Virus record (IMG/VR): IMGVR_UViG_3300042868_004208
Span: 1-31,426 of that record
Strand: one strand, 5' to 3'
Source of the DNA: a virus
DNA: 31,426 bases
Under the pieces are notes generated by a model. It saw nothing but the letters and a program-made list of their open reading frames with translations, ran no database searches and had not been told where the DNA came from. Shown in pieces: positions 14,341-19,491 of this stretch. Each line of letters starts with the position of its first letter. Within the stretch, counting starts at the first letter, position 1. A program made the translations under genes and the position numbers.

Positions 14341-14700
14341 TCAGTTCTGGCAACTGTCGATAAGCCGCGTCCATTCTCGTTCATCGGGTAGCGGTACGTC
14401 AACAGGCCACTGGCCGCTGTCAACCAGGTTTTGAACCGTTTTCATGTGTGCTGCATACCAGGCTTGCTGACGCTCTCGTTTTAACCACTGAACGCCTTGG
14501 TCGATGTCGTGGTGGCAACTCATACAAAGCGCGGCCACCAGGTTGTCGTCGGCCTTGATGCCGCGGCCCTTGCCCCCTCCCCAATTGGTGTGCGCCGCCT
14601 GGACAAAATGCCCCGACCCGCACAACTGGCAATCCAGGCTGGCCACCAGGCGCAACAACTTTTTGCTTCGCACGTAAGGGTGTTTGGGAACGGCTGTCAT
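14341..14700 (-). CDS. HNH-type nuclease, YbcO/Ref-like
   Basis: 119 residues. The core DCQLCGSGHFVQAAHTNWGG, then GRGIKADDNLVAALCMSCHH, gives a C-x2-C ... A-H ... G-x-K-x-D-[DN] ... C-x2-C-H array, expected for a zinc-stabilised beta-beta-alpha-metal nuclease. The A-H-x-N-x-G-x-G-K-G-x-G-x-K-A-x-D part recalls YbcO (DUF1364) and the P1 Ref family, both tied to lambdoid recombination genes. The start overlaps the NinB stop by ATGA. It probably cuts DNA during recombination or repair of replicating phage DNA. Confidence 0.8.
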   Translation of the reverse strand: MTAVPKHPYVRSKKLLRLVASLDCQLCGSGHFVQAAHTNWGGGKGRGIKADDNLVAALCMSCHHDIDQGVQWLKRERQQAWYAAHMKTVQNLVDSGQWPVDVPLPDEREWTRLIDSCQN

Positions 14701-15098
14701 GTTTCAATCCCTTTTTCAGCGCACCATGCCAGCAACCATTCAATGAATTCGGTGGCGTCGGGGATGGTGAATTTGTGTGTCTGTCGGCCCAACTGGACGA
14801 CGCGCTGGCCATCCAGGCTTGGCGCGACCTTGCCAATCTTGCGGTCGGTTTCGTGCGCCCATTGGTCAATCAACAGGCGTTTCCAATCGTCTGACGACCA
14901 ATCCGATCCAGCCGCCCGCATCGCCAAATAAATCTGGTGGATGATGGCGTGGAACATATCGTTTTGATCCGACGACCTGGTGGCGCGTTTGATTTCCAAA
15001 CGCATTTTGTGGCCAGCCATTAAATTGTTTTTGACTTCGGGCCAAATGTTGTCCATCAACACCTTGGCTTGTTGAGCGTTGTGTAGTTCGTAAATCAT
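14697..15098 (-). CDS. ninB: NinB / Orf recombination mediator
   Basis: 133 residues. The features RLEIKRATRSSDQNDMFHAI, QIYLAMRAAGSDWSSDDWKR and TDRKIGKVAPSLDGQRVVQL, plus a C-terminal ATEFIEWLLAWCAEKGIET, follow lambda NinB (Orf). Orf loads recombinase at ssDNA and replaces RecFOR functions in phage recombination. Length is near the usual ~140. It is flanked by two nucleases in overlapping frames, as in a lambda nin-type region, and works with the ERF annealase and YqaJ exonuclease of the plus-strand operon. Confidence 0.88.
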   Translation of the reverse strand: MIYELHNAQQAKVLMDNIWPEVKNNLMAGHKMRLEIKRATRSSDQNDMFHAIIHQIYLAMRAAGSDWSSDDWKRLLIDQWAHETDRKIGKVAPSLDGQRVVQLGRQTHKFTIPDATEFIEWLLAWCAEKGIET

Positions 15099-15385
15099 TT
15101 AATCACCCCCAACGCACGTAAGGCAGCGTCCACGCCATCCACAACGGCCAAGGGGCCACCGCGCCAAGCGCCGTGCCATTTCAGTTGGTCTTCAGTTAAC
15201 CGCCTAGCCGACGGCGGTTTTTGGCCATCCTTAACTTCCATAAGCAAGGTCTTGCCCTGAAATCCCACCAGCAAATCAGGTACACCTTGGCCAACAGCCG
15301 CCAAAGACTGAACCGTAGCGCCAGCCGCTTGTAAGGCCAATACAACCGGTGTTTGGTTCGCATCAATTTTTGCCGCCCTTCTCAT
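15095..15385 (-). CDS. VRR-NUC-type nuclease (PD-(D/E)XK fold)
   Basis: 96 residues. After an N-terminal helix come GQGVPDLLVGFQGKTLLMEVKDG, giving catalytic D, E and K in a P-D-x(n)-[ML]-E-V-K arrangement typical of VRR-NUC and Holliday-junction-resolvase-like nucleases. A later part LTEDQLKWHGAWRGGPLAVV matches the L-x-x-x-Q-x-x-[WF]-H-x-x-W-x-G-[GP] end of this family. Standalone VRR-NUC proteins of this size are known in phages. It likely resolves branched DNA before packaging. ATGA overlap with ninB. Confidence 0.85.
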   Translation of the reverse strand: MRRAAKIDANQTPVVLALQAAGATVQSLAAVGQGVPDLLVGFQGKTLLMEVKDGQKPPSARRLTEDQLKWHGAWRGGPLAVVDGVDAALRALGVIK

Positions 15386-15638
15386 TTTTAATCCTGTTCA
15401 TGTCCGCGATCAAGGTATCTAGACCAGCCTGGCCACGCGCCTTCAGGATGCCCTCCTTCATTTGCGCCCACCAAACATTTGCCATGCGCGTCCCCCGTTC
15501 TTTGACGTGCAATTTGAATCGCCTGATCCAATCCCTGGCTTCGCATTCCCGCCGCCAGGCTTCCGACCAGGTGGGTTTCTCGCCATCCAGCAAGGTCGCC
15601 GGTTGCAATGAGGGCGGCGGTGATTTGTTCGTATTCAA
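15363..15638 (-). CDS. Small conserved helical protein, 91 aa (TTG start or frameshift product)
   Basis: Contains PTWSEAWRRECEARDWIRRF, a motif like the P-x-W-R-x-x-C-E-A-R seen in small phage proteins near replication genes, then a helical body ending NRIKNEKGGKN. No ATG exists at the 5' end: the frame is open back to a TAA only five codons before a TTG at 15638; the first internal ATG is at codon 52. It overlaps 250 bases of the 101-residue frame below. Either TTG is used or the frame is entered by shifting from that ORF. It overlaps the VRR-NUC start by 23 bases. Confidence 0.55.
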   Translation of the reverse strand: MNTNKSPPPSLQPATLLDGEKPTWSEAWRRECEARDWIRRFKLHVKERGTRMANVWWAQMKEGILKARGQAGLDTLIADMNRIKNEKGGKN

Positions 15639-15693
15639 AGGTTTGGCCCTCTTTTATTTTGTCCAACAACAAATGGCCTTCGTCGCAAGTCAT
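15388..15693 (-). CDS. Small nin-like protein, 101 aa (only N-terminal third convincing)
   Basis: Begins MTCDEGHLLLDKIKEGQTFE, then YEQITAALIATGDLA; this start resembles small phage proteins that end soon after an A-L-x-x-T-G-D-L motif. The remainder is Gly/Arg/His-rich and looks like an out-of-frame reading of the 91-residue gene. The ATG overlaps the previous stop as ATGA, so translation surely begins here. The original stop may have been lost, or ribosomes may shift into the 91-residue frame. Confidence 0.55.
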   Translation of the reverse strand: MTCDEGHLLLDKIKEGQTFEYEQITAALIATGDLAGWRETHLVGSLAAGMRSQGLDQAIQIARQRTGDAHGKCLVGANEGGHPEGAWPGWSRYLDRGHEQD

Positions 15694-16079
15694 TTCGGCA
15701 TCCTCATTTGTTTTGTCATTTCGCGCAGCATGGCCAAGGCTTTTTCTTTGGCTTCCTTGGCTGCAATCTGTTCGTGAACGGTCGGCTGGCGCGTCACCAG
15801 CGTGTGGGGCTTGTCAGGAATGCGCGGGCCGTCGTTCAACAGCTTGGCGAACGCCAGAGCCGACGGCGGGCGGTCGGGGTTCATGTGCTTCAACGCGTAA
15901 TCCATTTTTGGCCGGTACGTCAGGCCGCGCCCGCATTCATCCATCCATGCCTGGCGAATGATGGCCGGATCAATGTCGCGCCAATGGTTGGCAAAGGTGG
16001 CGCCGTAAATGGCGTTCATCTTGGTAAAGATGTAATCAAAGCCGCTGTCGGCATCACAAAAGTCGTTTGCGTTCCACAT
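15690..16079 (-). CDS. Replication protein P-like (possible helicase loader partner)
   Basis: 129 residues. SGFDYIFTKMNAIYGATFAN and HWRDIDPAIIRQAWMDECGR, then RPKMDYALKHMNPDRPPSAL with AFAKLLND, follow the pattern of short phage P-like proteins: a Y-G-x-x-[FW]-x-x-x-W domain, then P-P-S-x-x-x-F. Lambda P loads the DnaB helicase. Here the known P-type AAA part is missing, so the match is only to the helical domain. The C-terminus is a charged helix. It overlaps the O-like gene by 26 bases, as O and P do in lambda. Confidence 0.65.
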   Translation of the reverse strand: MWNANDFCDADSGFDYIFTKMNAIYGATFANHWRDIDPAIIRQAWMDECGRGLTYRPKMDYALKHMNPDRPPSALAFAKLLNDGPRIPDKPHTLVTRQPTVHEQIAAKEAKEKALAMLREMTKQMRMPK

Positions 16080-16758
16080 CGGACACCTCCACGGTTTGTT
16101 CAGGTTTCGCCCAAAAGTTTGCTGACGCTGGTTTTGGTGTGGCCAGGCCGCGGGTAAGTGCCGCCATTTGCGTCAAACGGGCCTCTGACGCGGTTTTCTT
16201 GGCTGTCTGTTGCCGACGTACCCAATTGCGCCAAGTCGCTGTCCAATCGGTTTTTACGCCCTTTTGGCCAGGCTGGGCAATCCAGTAGTCGCGGAACCCG
16301 TCGAACGTTTCCCTGGGGTCAAGTTCGGGCCGGTGTTGGCGACAAAAACCAACCCATTCGTCAGACAACGAAAAGTCAGTTGGCAAGCGCGTCCCGCGCT
16401 GCGTTTGCTTTCCCTCTCTCTTTGTCTCTGTCTCTATCTCTGTCTCTGTCTCTAGTAGATCATCTTGATATTCGGTTGATATCAAACTGATATCGTCTTG
16501 CTCCAGCCAATGAGACAACTTGTTTAAGCATTCAAAAGTTTGTTTTTCAGACATACGAAGCCGAAAAGCCAACGTTTTTGTGTTTGGTAGGTTGCCGTCG
16601 TCTTCACTGGCAATAAGCCAACACATAACCAGCACTTTACTTGCGGTCGCGTCCAGTTCGTGCCATTCAATGTCGTCAAGAATGTCACGGTACAGTTTTA
16701 CCCAAGGCGGTTTGCGGTCTTTGAAATGTTGAAATTTCGACCAATTTTTGATCTTCAT
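16054..16758 (-). CDS. Replication initiator O-like protein
   Basis: 234 residues. The N-terminal ~100 residues (WVKLYRDILDDIEWHELDAT, then LVMCWLIASEDDGNLPN and LAFRLRMSEKQTFECLNKL) look like the winged-helix domain of phage replisome organisers. A charged low-complexity linker of Glu/Thr pairs follows (from TCTCTR repeats). The C-terminal part has FDGFRDYWIAQPGQKG and DWTATWRNWVRRQ, found in phage O/DnaT-like proteins. It likely binds origin repeats and recruits the helicase with the P-like protein. Candidate iterons lie inside this gene, as the lambda origin lies in gene O. An AAGGG site precedes the ATG. Confidence 0.75.
   Translation of the reverse strand: MKIKNWSKFQHFKDRKPPWVKLYRDILDDIEWHELDATASKVLVMCWLIASEDDGNLPNTKTLAFRLRMSEKQTFECLNKLSHWLEQDDISLISTEYQDDLLETETEIETETKREGKQTQRGTRLPTDFSLSDEWVGFCRQHRPELDPRETFDGFRDYWIAQPGQKGVKTDWTATWRNWVRRQQTAKKTASEARLTQMAALTRGLATPKPASANFWAKPEQTVEVSDVERKRLL
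16425..16454. repeat. Hexanucleotide repeat (TCTCTR)5
   Basis: Five perfect TCTCTG or TCTCTA units in tandem; a further pyrimidine-rich stretch extends back to about 16412. Read on the minus strand they code for alternating Glu and Thr/Ile in the O-like linker. The six-base unit keeps frame if copy number changes. It lies 10 bases from the iterons. Confidence 0.9.
16465..16497. repeat. Three 11-bp iterons, candidate replication origin
   Basis: TTGATATTCGG, TTGATATCAAA and CTGATATCGTC follow one another at exactly 11-bp spacing (16465, 16476, 16487), sharing YTGATAT; two contain GATATC. An AT-rich segment lies at about 16515-16555 and a hexamer repeat on the other side. Repeats plus AT-rich DNA inside an initiator gene is the lambda-type origin layout. 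Function is inferred. Confidence 0.6.
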
Positions 16759-16861
16759 GTCGCACCCTTAAAGTTCCACCCAAAAAAGAAACATCGGCGG
16801 GCGGGGTGGATTCGCTTTTCAGTCGGGTAATTAGTCCGACCTAGCCGTGTTTCAAACAATT
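16759..16861. other. Short gap between the O-like and Cro-like genes
   Basis: Holds the O-like gene's AAGGG site and one weak inverted repeat (GTCGG ... CCGAC, about 16824-16842) without a T-tract. No small gene or clear promoter is seen. The Cro-like and O-like genes are therefore probably one transcript. Confidence 0.5.
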
Positions 16862-17020
16862 CTATCCCTTGAACCACTTGGGCCGCAAGGCCCGCAACTG
16901 CCACAACCGCGCCTGGGGAACCCTGTCGCCCCATTGGCTGATCGCCTGGCGCGTGATGCCCAGCAACTTGGCCAACGCTACGGCGCTGCCCGCTTTTTCA
17001 ATTGCTTGATGTGTTTCCAT
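16862..17020 (-). CDS. Cro-like helix-turn-helix repressor, 52 aa
   Basis: METHQAIEKAGSAVALAKLL is followed by GITRQAISQWGDRVPQAR and a short tail ending PKWFKG. This is a Cro/YdaS-type HTH: A-x-x-x-G-[ST]-x-x-x-L-A-x-x-L-G-[IV]-[TS]-x-x-A-[IV]-S-Q-W, with [IV]-P-x-x-R after it. The frame is open to 17116, but upstream codons lie in promoter DNA; ATG at 17020 is where homology begins. It lacks a Shine-Dalgarno; the promoter puts transcription start at or within a base of the ATG, so translation is probably leaderless. It likely binds the 12-bp operators at 17031, 17097 and 18019, repressing its own operon (leading to replication genes) and both plus-strand promoters. Confidence 0.85.
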   Translation of the reverse strand: METHQAIEKAGSAVALAKLLGITRQAISQWGDRVPQARLWQLRALRPKWFKG

Positions 17021-17026
17021 GGTCGC

Positions 17027-17055
17027 ATGGTAAGCCAACTTTCGTTTTTTTGCAA
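17027..17055 (-). promoter_or_regulatory. Leftward promoter for the cro-like/replication operon (PR-like)
   Basis: TTGCAA (17050-17055), 17-bp spacer, TACCAT (17027-17032). The cro-like ATG begins 7 bases after the -10 box, where transcription normally starts. A second, weaker candidate (TTTACA, 17 bp, TACAAA) lies further upstream and would give a leader, but it lacks an operator. Confidence 0.65.
17031..17042 (-). promoter_or_regulatory. Operator copy 1, AAAGTTGGCTTA
   Basis: Read on the minus strand. It overlaps the first two bases of the leftward -10 box, in the same register as the copies at 17097 and 18019. Half-site GCTTA is perfect; the other half is AAAGT. Confidence 0.7.
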
Positions 17056-17083
17056 CACCTTGAAAAATATTTTGTAAGGGGGC

Positions 17084-17112
17084 TTGACATGGGTGTAAAG
17101 CTGGCTTAATAT
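17084..17112 (+). promoter_or_regulatory. Strong sigma-70 promoter of the early operon (PL-like)
   Basis: Consensus TTGACA (17084-17089), exactly 17 bp, then TAATAT (17107-17112). It reads into the LPD29 gene after a ~43-base leader carrying AAAAAGGAAATTG as ribosome site. It is divergent from the cro-like promoter. Confidence 0.9.
17097..17108 (+). promoter_or_regulatory. Operator copy 2, AAAGCTGGCTTA
   Basis: Occupies the 3' half of the spacer and the first two -10 bases, so a bound repressor would block RNA polymerase. It differs from copy 3 by one base. Confidence 0.75.
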
Positions 17113-17161
17113 TCACTCATGCCCTAACACATTGCACGGGGTCTTTAAAAAGGAAATTGTG

Positions 17162-17740
17162 ATGACTACATATCTCTCTTGCGCTGACACTGCAAAACTC
17201 GTTCGCGCTGCTCTCAAAGAAACATTCCCTGGCGTCAAGTTCAGCGTCAAGTCCAGCGTTTACGCTGGCGGCGCCAGCATCAACGTGTCGTACATCGACG
17301 GCCCTTGCGGTGGCCAGGTTGAAGCGGTCGCCAAGGCTTTCCAGGGCGCTTACTTTGACGGCATGACCGATTACAAGGGCAGCAACTACAACACCCTTGA
17401 CGGCCAGGCTGTTCGCTTCGGTGCTGACTTCATCTTTGTGAACCGCAAGTTCACCGCGCCAATTTTGACCAGCATCGCCAATGAAGTTTGCCGCCGGTTT
17501 GGGTTTGCCAATGAAGTCGTGATTGTTGACAACGGCTTTGGTGCTTACATCAACAAAATCAGCGACAACGCCGACACCGCTGCGCGGGGATACACAACCT
17601 ACGACGTGGATCGCGTGATCCGCGACGCTTGCAGCGAATACAGCATGGACGACAGCGCACCAAGCGCAACATTGGCCCGCGTCGCCTTTGCCGGTGACGA
17701 CGGTTACGGATACAACAGCGTTGGCCGTTTGGCCGCATAA
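17162..17740 (+). CDS. LPD29-type protein, 192 aa, first gene of early operon
   Basis: Begins MTTYLSCADTAKLVRAALKE, followed by TFPGVKFSVKSSVYAGGASI and NVSYIDGP; then FQGAYFDGMTDYKG. The order A-K-x-[VI]-R-x-x-L-x-x-x-F-P-x-x-[KR]-F-S-V-[KR]-x-x-x-Y-[AS]-G-G-x-S-I-x-V-x-[WY]-x-D-G-P identifies the large polyvalent protein-associated domain 29 (from memory). C-terminal residues 120-192 lack a recognised domain. Start ATG 17162 has AAAAAGGAAATTG before it; an upstream in-frame ATG at 17132 does not. LPD domains are found in polyvalent proteins of phages and plasmids thought to act on entry into a new host. First place behind the strongest promoter suggests an immediate-early role against host functions, which is inference. 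Confidence 0.8.
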   Translation: MTTYLSCADTAKLVRAALKETFPGVKFSVKSSVYAGGASINVSYIDGPCGGQVEAVAKAFQGAYFDGMTDYKGSNYNTLDGQAVRFGADFIFVNRKFTAPILTSIANEVCRRFGFANEVVIVDNGFGAYINKISDNADTAARGYTTYDVDRVIRDACSEYSMDDSAPSATLARVAFAGDDGYGYNSVGRLAA

Positions 17741-17750
17741 GGGGAAAGCC

Positions 17751-17849
17751 ATGAACCGCGAACCAACCGATTGGGAAATTGTGGGCATGGCACTGGTAAT
17801 CGCGCCGGTGCTGTACATCTTGCTGTGGCTTGTGATGGCCATCTTTTAA
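17751..17849 (+). CDS. Tiny membrane protein, 32 aa
   Basis: Begins MNREPTDWEIVGMALVIAPV and ends LLWLVMAIF. About residues 11-31 form one hydrophobic helix with the short charged N-terminus probably inside. A GGGGAAAG site precedes the ATG by good spacing, and a similar GGGGAA follows for the next gene. Such early single-span peptides can be membrane-active or modulate host membrane proteins; no family recognised. Confidence 0.7.
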   Translation: MNREPTDWEIVGMALVIAPVLYILLWLVMAIF

Positions 17850-17859
17850 GGGGAACTAC

Positions 17860-18021
17860 GTGAGAATTTTTAAAGTGCATCGGGCTGGCAAAGTTTTCTT
17901 TGCCGCCTACCTGGGCAGCGTTTACATCGAACGCGCCAGCGAAAAAGAATTGCGTGAAGCAATAGCAGTCCGTGAAAGATTTGCAAAAATATTTGCGGAA
18001 CCTGTTGACATTGCCGGTTAA
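17860..18021 (+). CDS. Small protein, 53 aa, GTG start
   Basis: Begins MRIFKVHRAGKVFFAAYLGS and continues VYIERASEKELREAIAVRER. A short beta strand pair followed by a helix is likely. The start is GTG with GGGGAA at 10 bases upstream of it. The 3' end of the gene contains the -35 box and half of the operator of the next promoter, so repressor binding at 18019 lies over its stop codon. Unknown function. Confidence 0.65.
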   Translation: MRIFKVHRAGKVFFAAYLGSVYIERASEKELREAIAVRERFAKIFAEPVDIAG

Positions 18022-18034
18022 GCTGGCTTACAAT
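18005..18034 (+). promoter_or_regulatory. Second early promoter
   Basis: TTGACA (18005-18010), 18-bp spacer, TACAAT (18029-18034). It lies over the end of the 53-residue gene and reads into the gene at 18075. It resembles the 17084 promoter in its operator and in its leader. Confidence 0.87.
18019..18030 (+). promoter_or_regulatory. Operator copy 3, TAAGCTGGCTTA
   Basis: The only copy with perfect inverted half-sites: TAAGC, two central bases, GCTTA. It overlaps the -10 box by two bases exactly as in copies 1 and 2. Confidence 0.75.
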
Positions 18035-18074
18035 CGAACCATGCCGGAAACGGTCTTTTAAAAAGGAAATTGAA

Positions 18075-18329
18075 ATGAATGCAAACACTACCAACCGCGA
18101 CAGCCAAATGTATGGCTGCGACTTCCAGAAATTCCTGGACAGCGTTACCAGCTCCATCACCTACAAATTCAGCGGCGCCAACATGATTGTGGCGGGCTTG
18201 ATGTCTGACGCCCAGGAACAAATGGCGTTTGGTGATACTGAGGGCGCCCGCCAAACCCTAAACCGCGCCAAAGGCGTTTTGTTTGCGGTAATGGAGGGTC
18301 AATTGAACGCAAGCGGGGTGGCAGCATGA
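18075..18329 (+). CDS. Unknown early protein, 84 aa
   Basis: Begins MNANTTNRDSQMYGCDFQKF, followed by two predicted helices (MIVAGLMSDAQEQMAFGDTE; GARQTLNRAKGVLFAVMEGQ). The ribosome site TTTAAAAAGGAAATTG is identical over 16 bases to the one before the LPD29 gene. It overlaps the next gene by ATGA. No family recognised; expressed from the second operator-controlled promoter. Confidence 0.75.
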   Translation: MNANTTNRDSQMYGCDFQKFLDSVTSSITYKFSGANMIVAGLMSDAQEQMAFGDTEGARQTLNRAKGVLFAVMEGQLNASGVAA

Positions 18330-18538
18330 ACGCCGTCACCATCACCAACCCCAACCAAATCGCAACGTTTGTCAATGCTGACCTGGGCGTGGCTGCCTTG
18401 GTCACAAAAATCAGCACGGGTTACGCCGTGACGTTGTGGGACACCGACGCGGAAATGCCGGTCGGCGGCGTTCGCACCTATGGCAGCGCAATGCTGGCGC
18501 CAGCCATCAACTACGCGCAAAAACTGGCCAATGTTTAA
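18326..18538 (+). CDS. Unknown early protein, 70 aa
   Basis: Begins MNAVTITNPNQIATFVNADL, with a predicted alpha/beta body (GVAALVTKISTGYAVTLWDT) and an end GSAMLAPAINYAQKLANV. No catalytic motif or membrane segment. Coupled to the gene before it by a 4-base overlap. Function not recognised. Confidence 0.7.
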   Translation: MNAVTITNPNQIATFVNADLGVAALVTKISTGYAVTLWDTDAEMPVGGVRTYGSAMLAPAINYAQKLANV

Positions 18539-18548
18539 GGAACCCAAA

Positions 18549-18881
18549 ATGACACGACCACCATTTGAAATTGACGGCCCGTATAGGGCCAAGCGCAAAC
18601 CCGCCAAGCGTTACGTGGCCATCGCTGTTGCGGTGATCGCTGGCGCTGCTGTACTGCTGCTGTCGGGCTGCTCTAGTCTCCCACCCAACACAACGTTGGA
18701 CGCGCAACAGCAACTGATCCTGGACAAACAAGTTCAGCCAATGTCGCGCAATGAAGTCATCACCGCGGTGACTGAATGCACATCCAGCGGCCTTCGCGCT
18801 GTGATGCTCTACGGCAAACGCAAAATCAACAACGCCACGACCGACATCGTGGTGGACGTGACTTGCGCCCCGAAATATTGA
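18549..18881 (+). CDS. Small early lipoprotein, 110 aa
   Basis: A cytoplasmic basic start (residues 13-22, RAKRKPAKRY) precedes a hydrophobic helix (23-38) and the lipobox LSGC with Cys41, followed by SSLPPNTT. This should be a signal-peptidase-II lipoprotein with Ser at +2, hence probably outer-membrane directed. The mature part has two more cysteines (ECTSSG and DVTCAP) that could form a disulphide. ATG at 18549 is used; a longer in-frame opening overlaps the previous gene. Early phage lipoproteins such as T5 Llp and T1 Cor block the receptor against superinfection; that role is a reasonable guess. An Rz1-like spanin is less likely far from lysis genes. Confidence 0.75.
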   Translation: MTRPPFEIDGPYRAKRKPAKRYVAIAVAVIAGAAVLLLSGCSSLPPNTTLDAQQQLILDKQVQPMSRNEVITAVTECTSSGLRAVMLYGKRKINNATTDIVVDVTCAPKY

Positions 18882-18891
18882 AAGGAAAATC

Positions 18892-19491
18892 ATGGACACG
18901 TTTAGCAAAGTCGCATCGGCCCTGGTCAAAGCGCAAAAAGAATTCGGCCCCGCGCTGAAGTCATCCAGCAACCCGCATTTCAAATCGCGCTACGCCGACC
19001 TGGCCGCGTGTGTTGAAGCGGTGGTGGAATCACTCAACAACAACGGCATCGCATTGACGCAACGCGTTAGCCCATCGGAAAACGGCGTGATCGTCGAAAC
19101 CGTGTTTATTCACGAATCCGGTGAAGTCATTAACTGCGGCCAGTTGCACGTACCAGCCAGCAAACACGACGCCCAAGGTTATGGCAGCGCGTTGACGTAT
19201 GCCCGCCGTTACAGCCTCATGGCGGCTTGCGGCATCGCTCCGGAAGATGACGACGGCAACGCAGCCAGCAAGCGGCCAACAGCGCCAGCAATCCCGACGC
19301 CTGACATTACCGACCACCTGGCAGCCATCCAGGCCAGCGCCAACAGCGACGAATTGGCCAATGTGTTCAAAGATGCGTTTTTAGCTTGCCAGGGCAACCA
19401 GGCGTTACAAACCAAAGTGATCGACGCCAAAAAAGCCCGCGTAGCCCGTGCCAAAAAAGAACAATCAACCAAAGGAAATGAAAATGTCTGA
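18892..19491 (+). CDS. erf: ERF-family single-strand annealing protein
   Basis: 199 residues, near P22 Erf (204). The N-terminal domain has FSKVASALVKAQKEFGPALK, NPHFKSRYADLAACVEAVVE, NNNGIALTQRVSP and KHDAQGYGSALTYARRYSLM, the classical ERF signature including Y-G-S-A-x-T-Y-[AG]-R-R-Y. The C-terminal half is a linker and a lysine-rich tail. It anneals homologous single strands during phage recombination, partnering the exonuclease encoded next (8-base overlap). P22 Erf also circularises incoming terminally redundant DNA. Confidence 0.93.
   Translation: MDTFSKVASALVKAQKEFGPALKSSSNPHFKSRYADLAACVEAVVESLNNNGIALTQRVSPSENGVIVETVFIHESGEVINCGQLHVPASKHDAQGYGSALTYARRYSLMAACGIAPEDDDGNAASKRPTAPAIPTPDITDHLAAIQASANSDELANVFKDAFLACQGNQALQTKVIDAKKARVARAKKEQSTKGNENV

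Noticed and set aside
17021-17116. Longer version of the Cro-like protein starting at 17116
   Set aside because: The extension lies in the divergent promoter region, has no ribosome site and is not HTH-like; ATG 17020 matches the family start.
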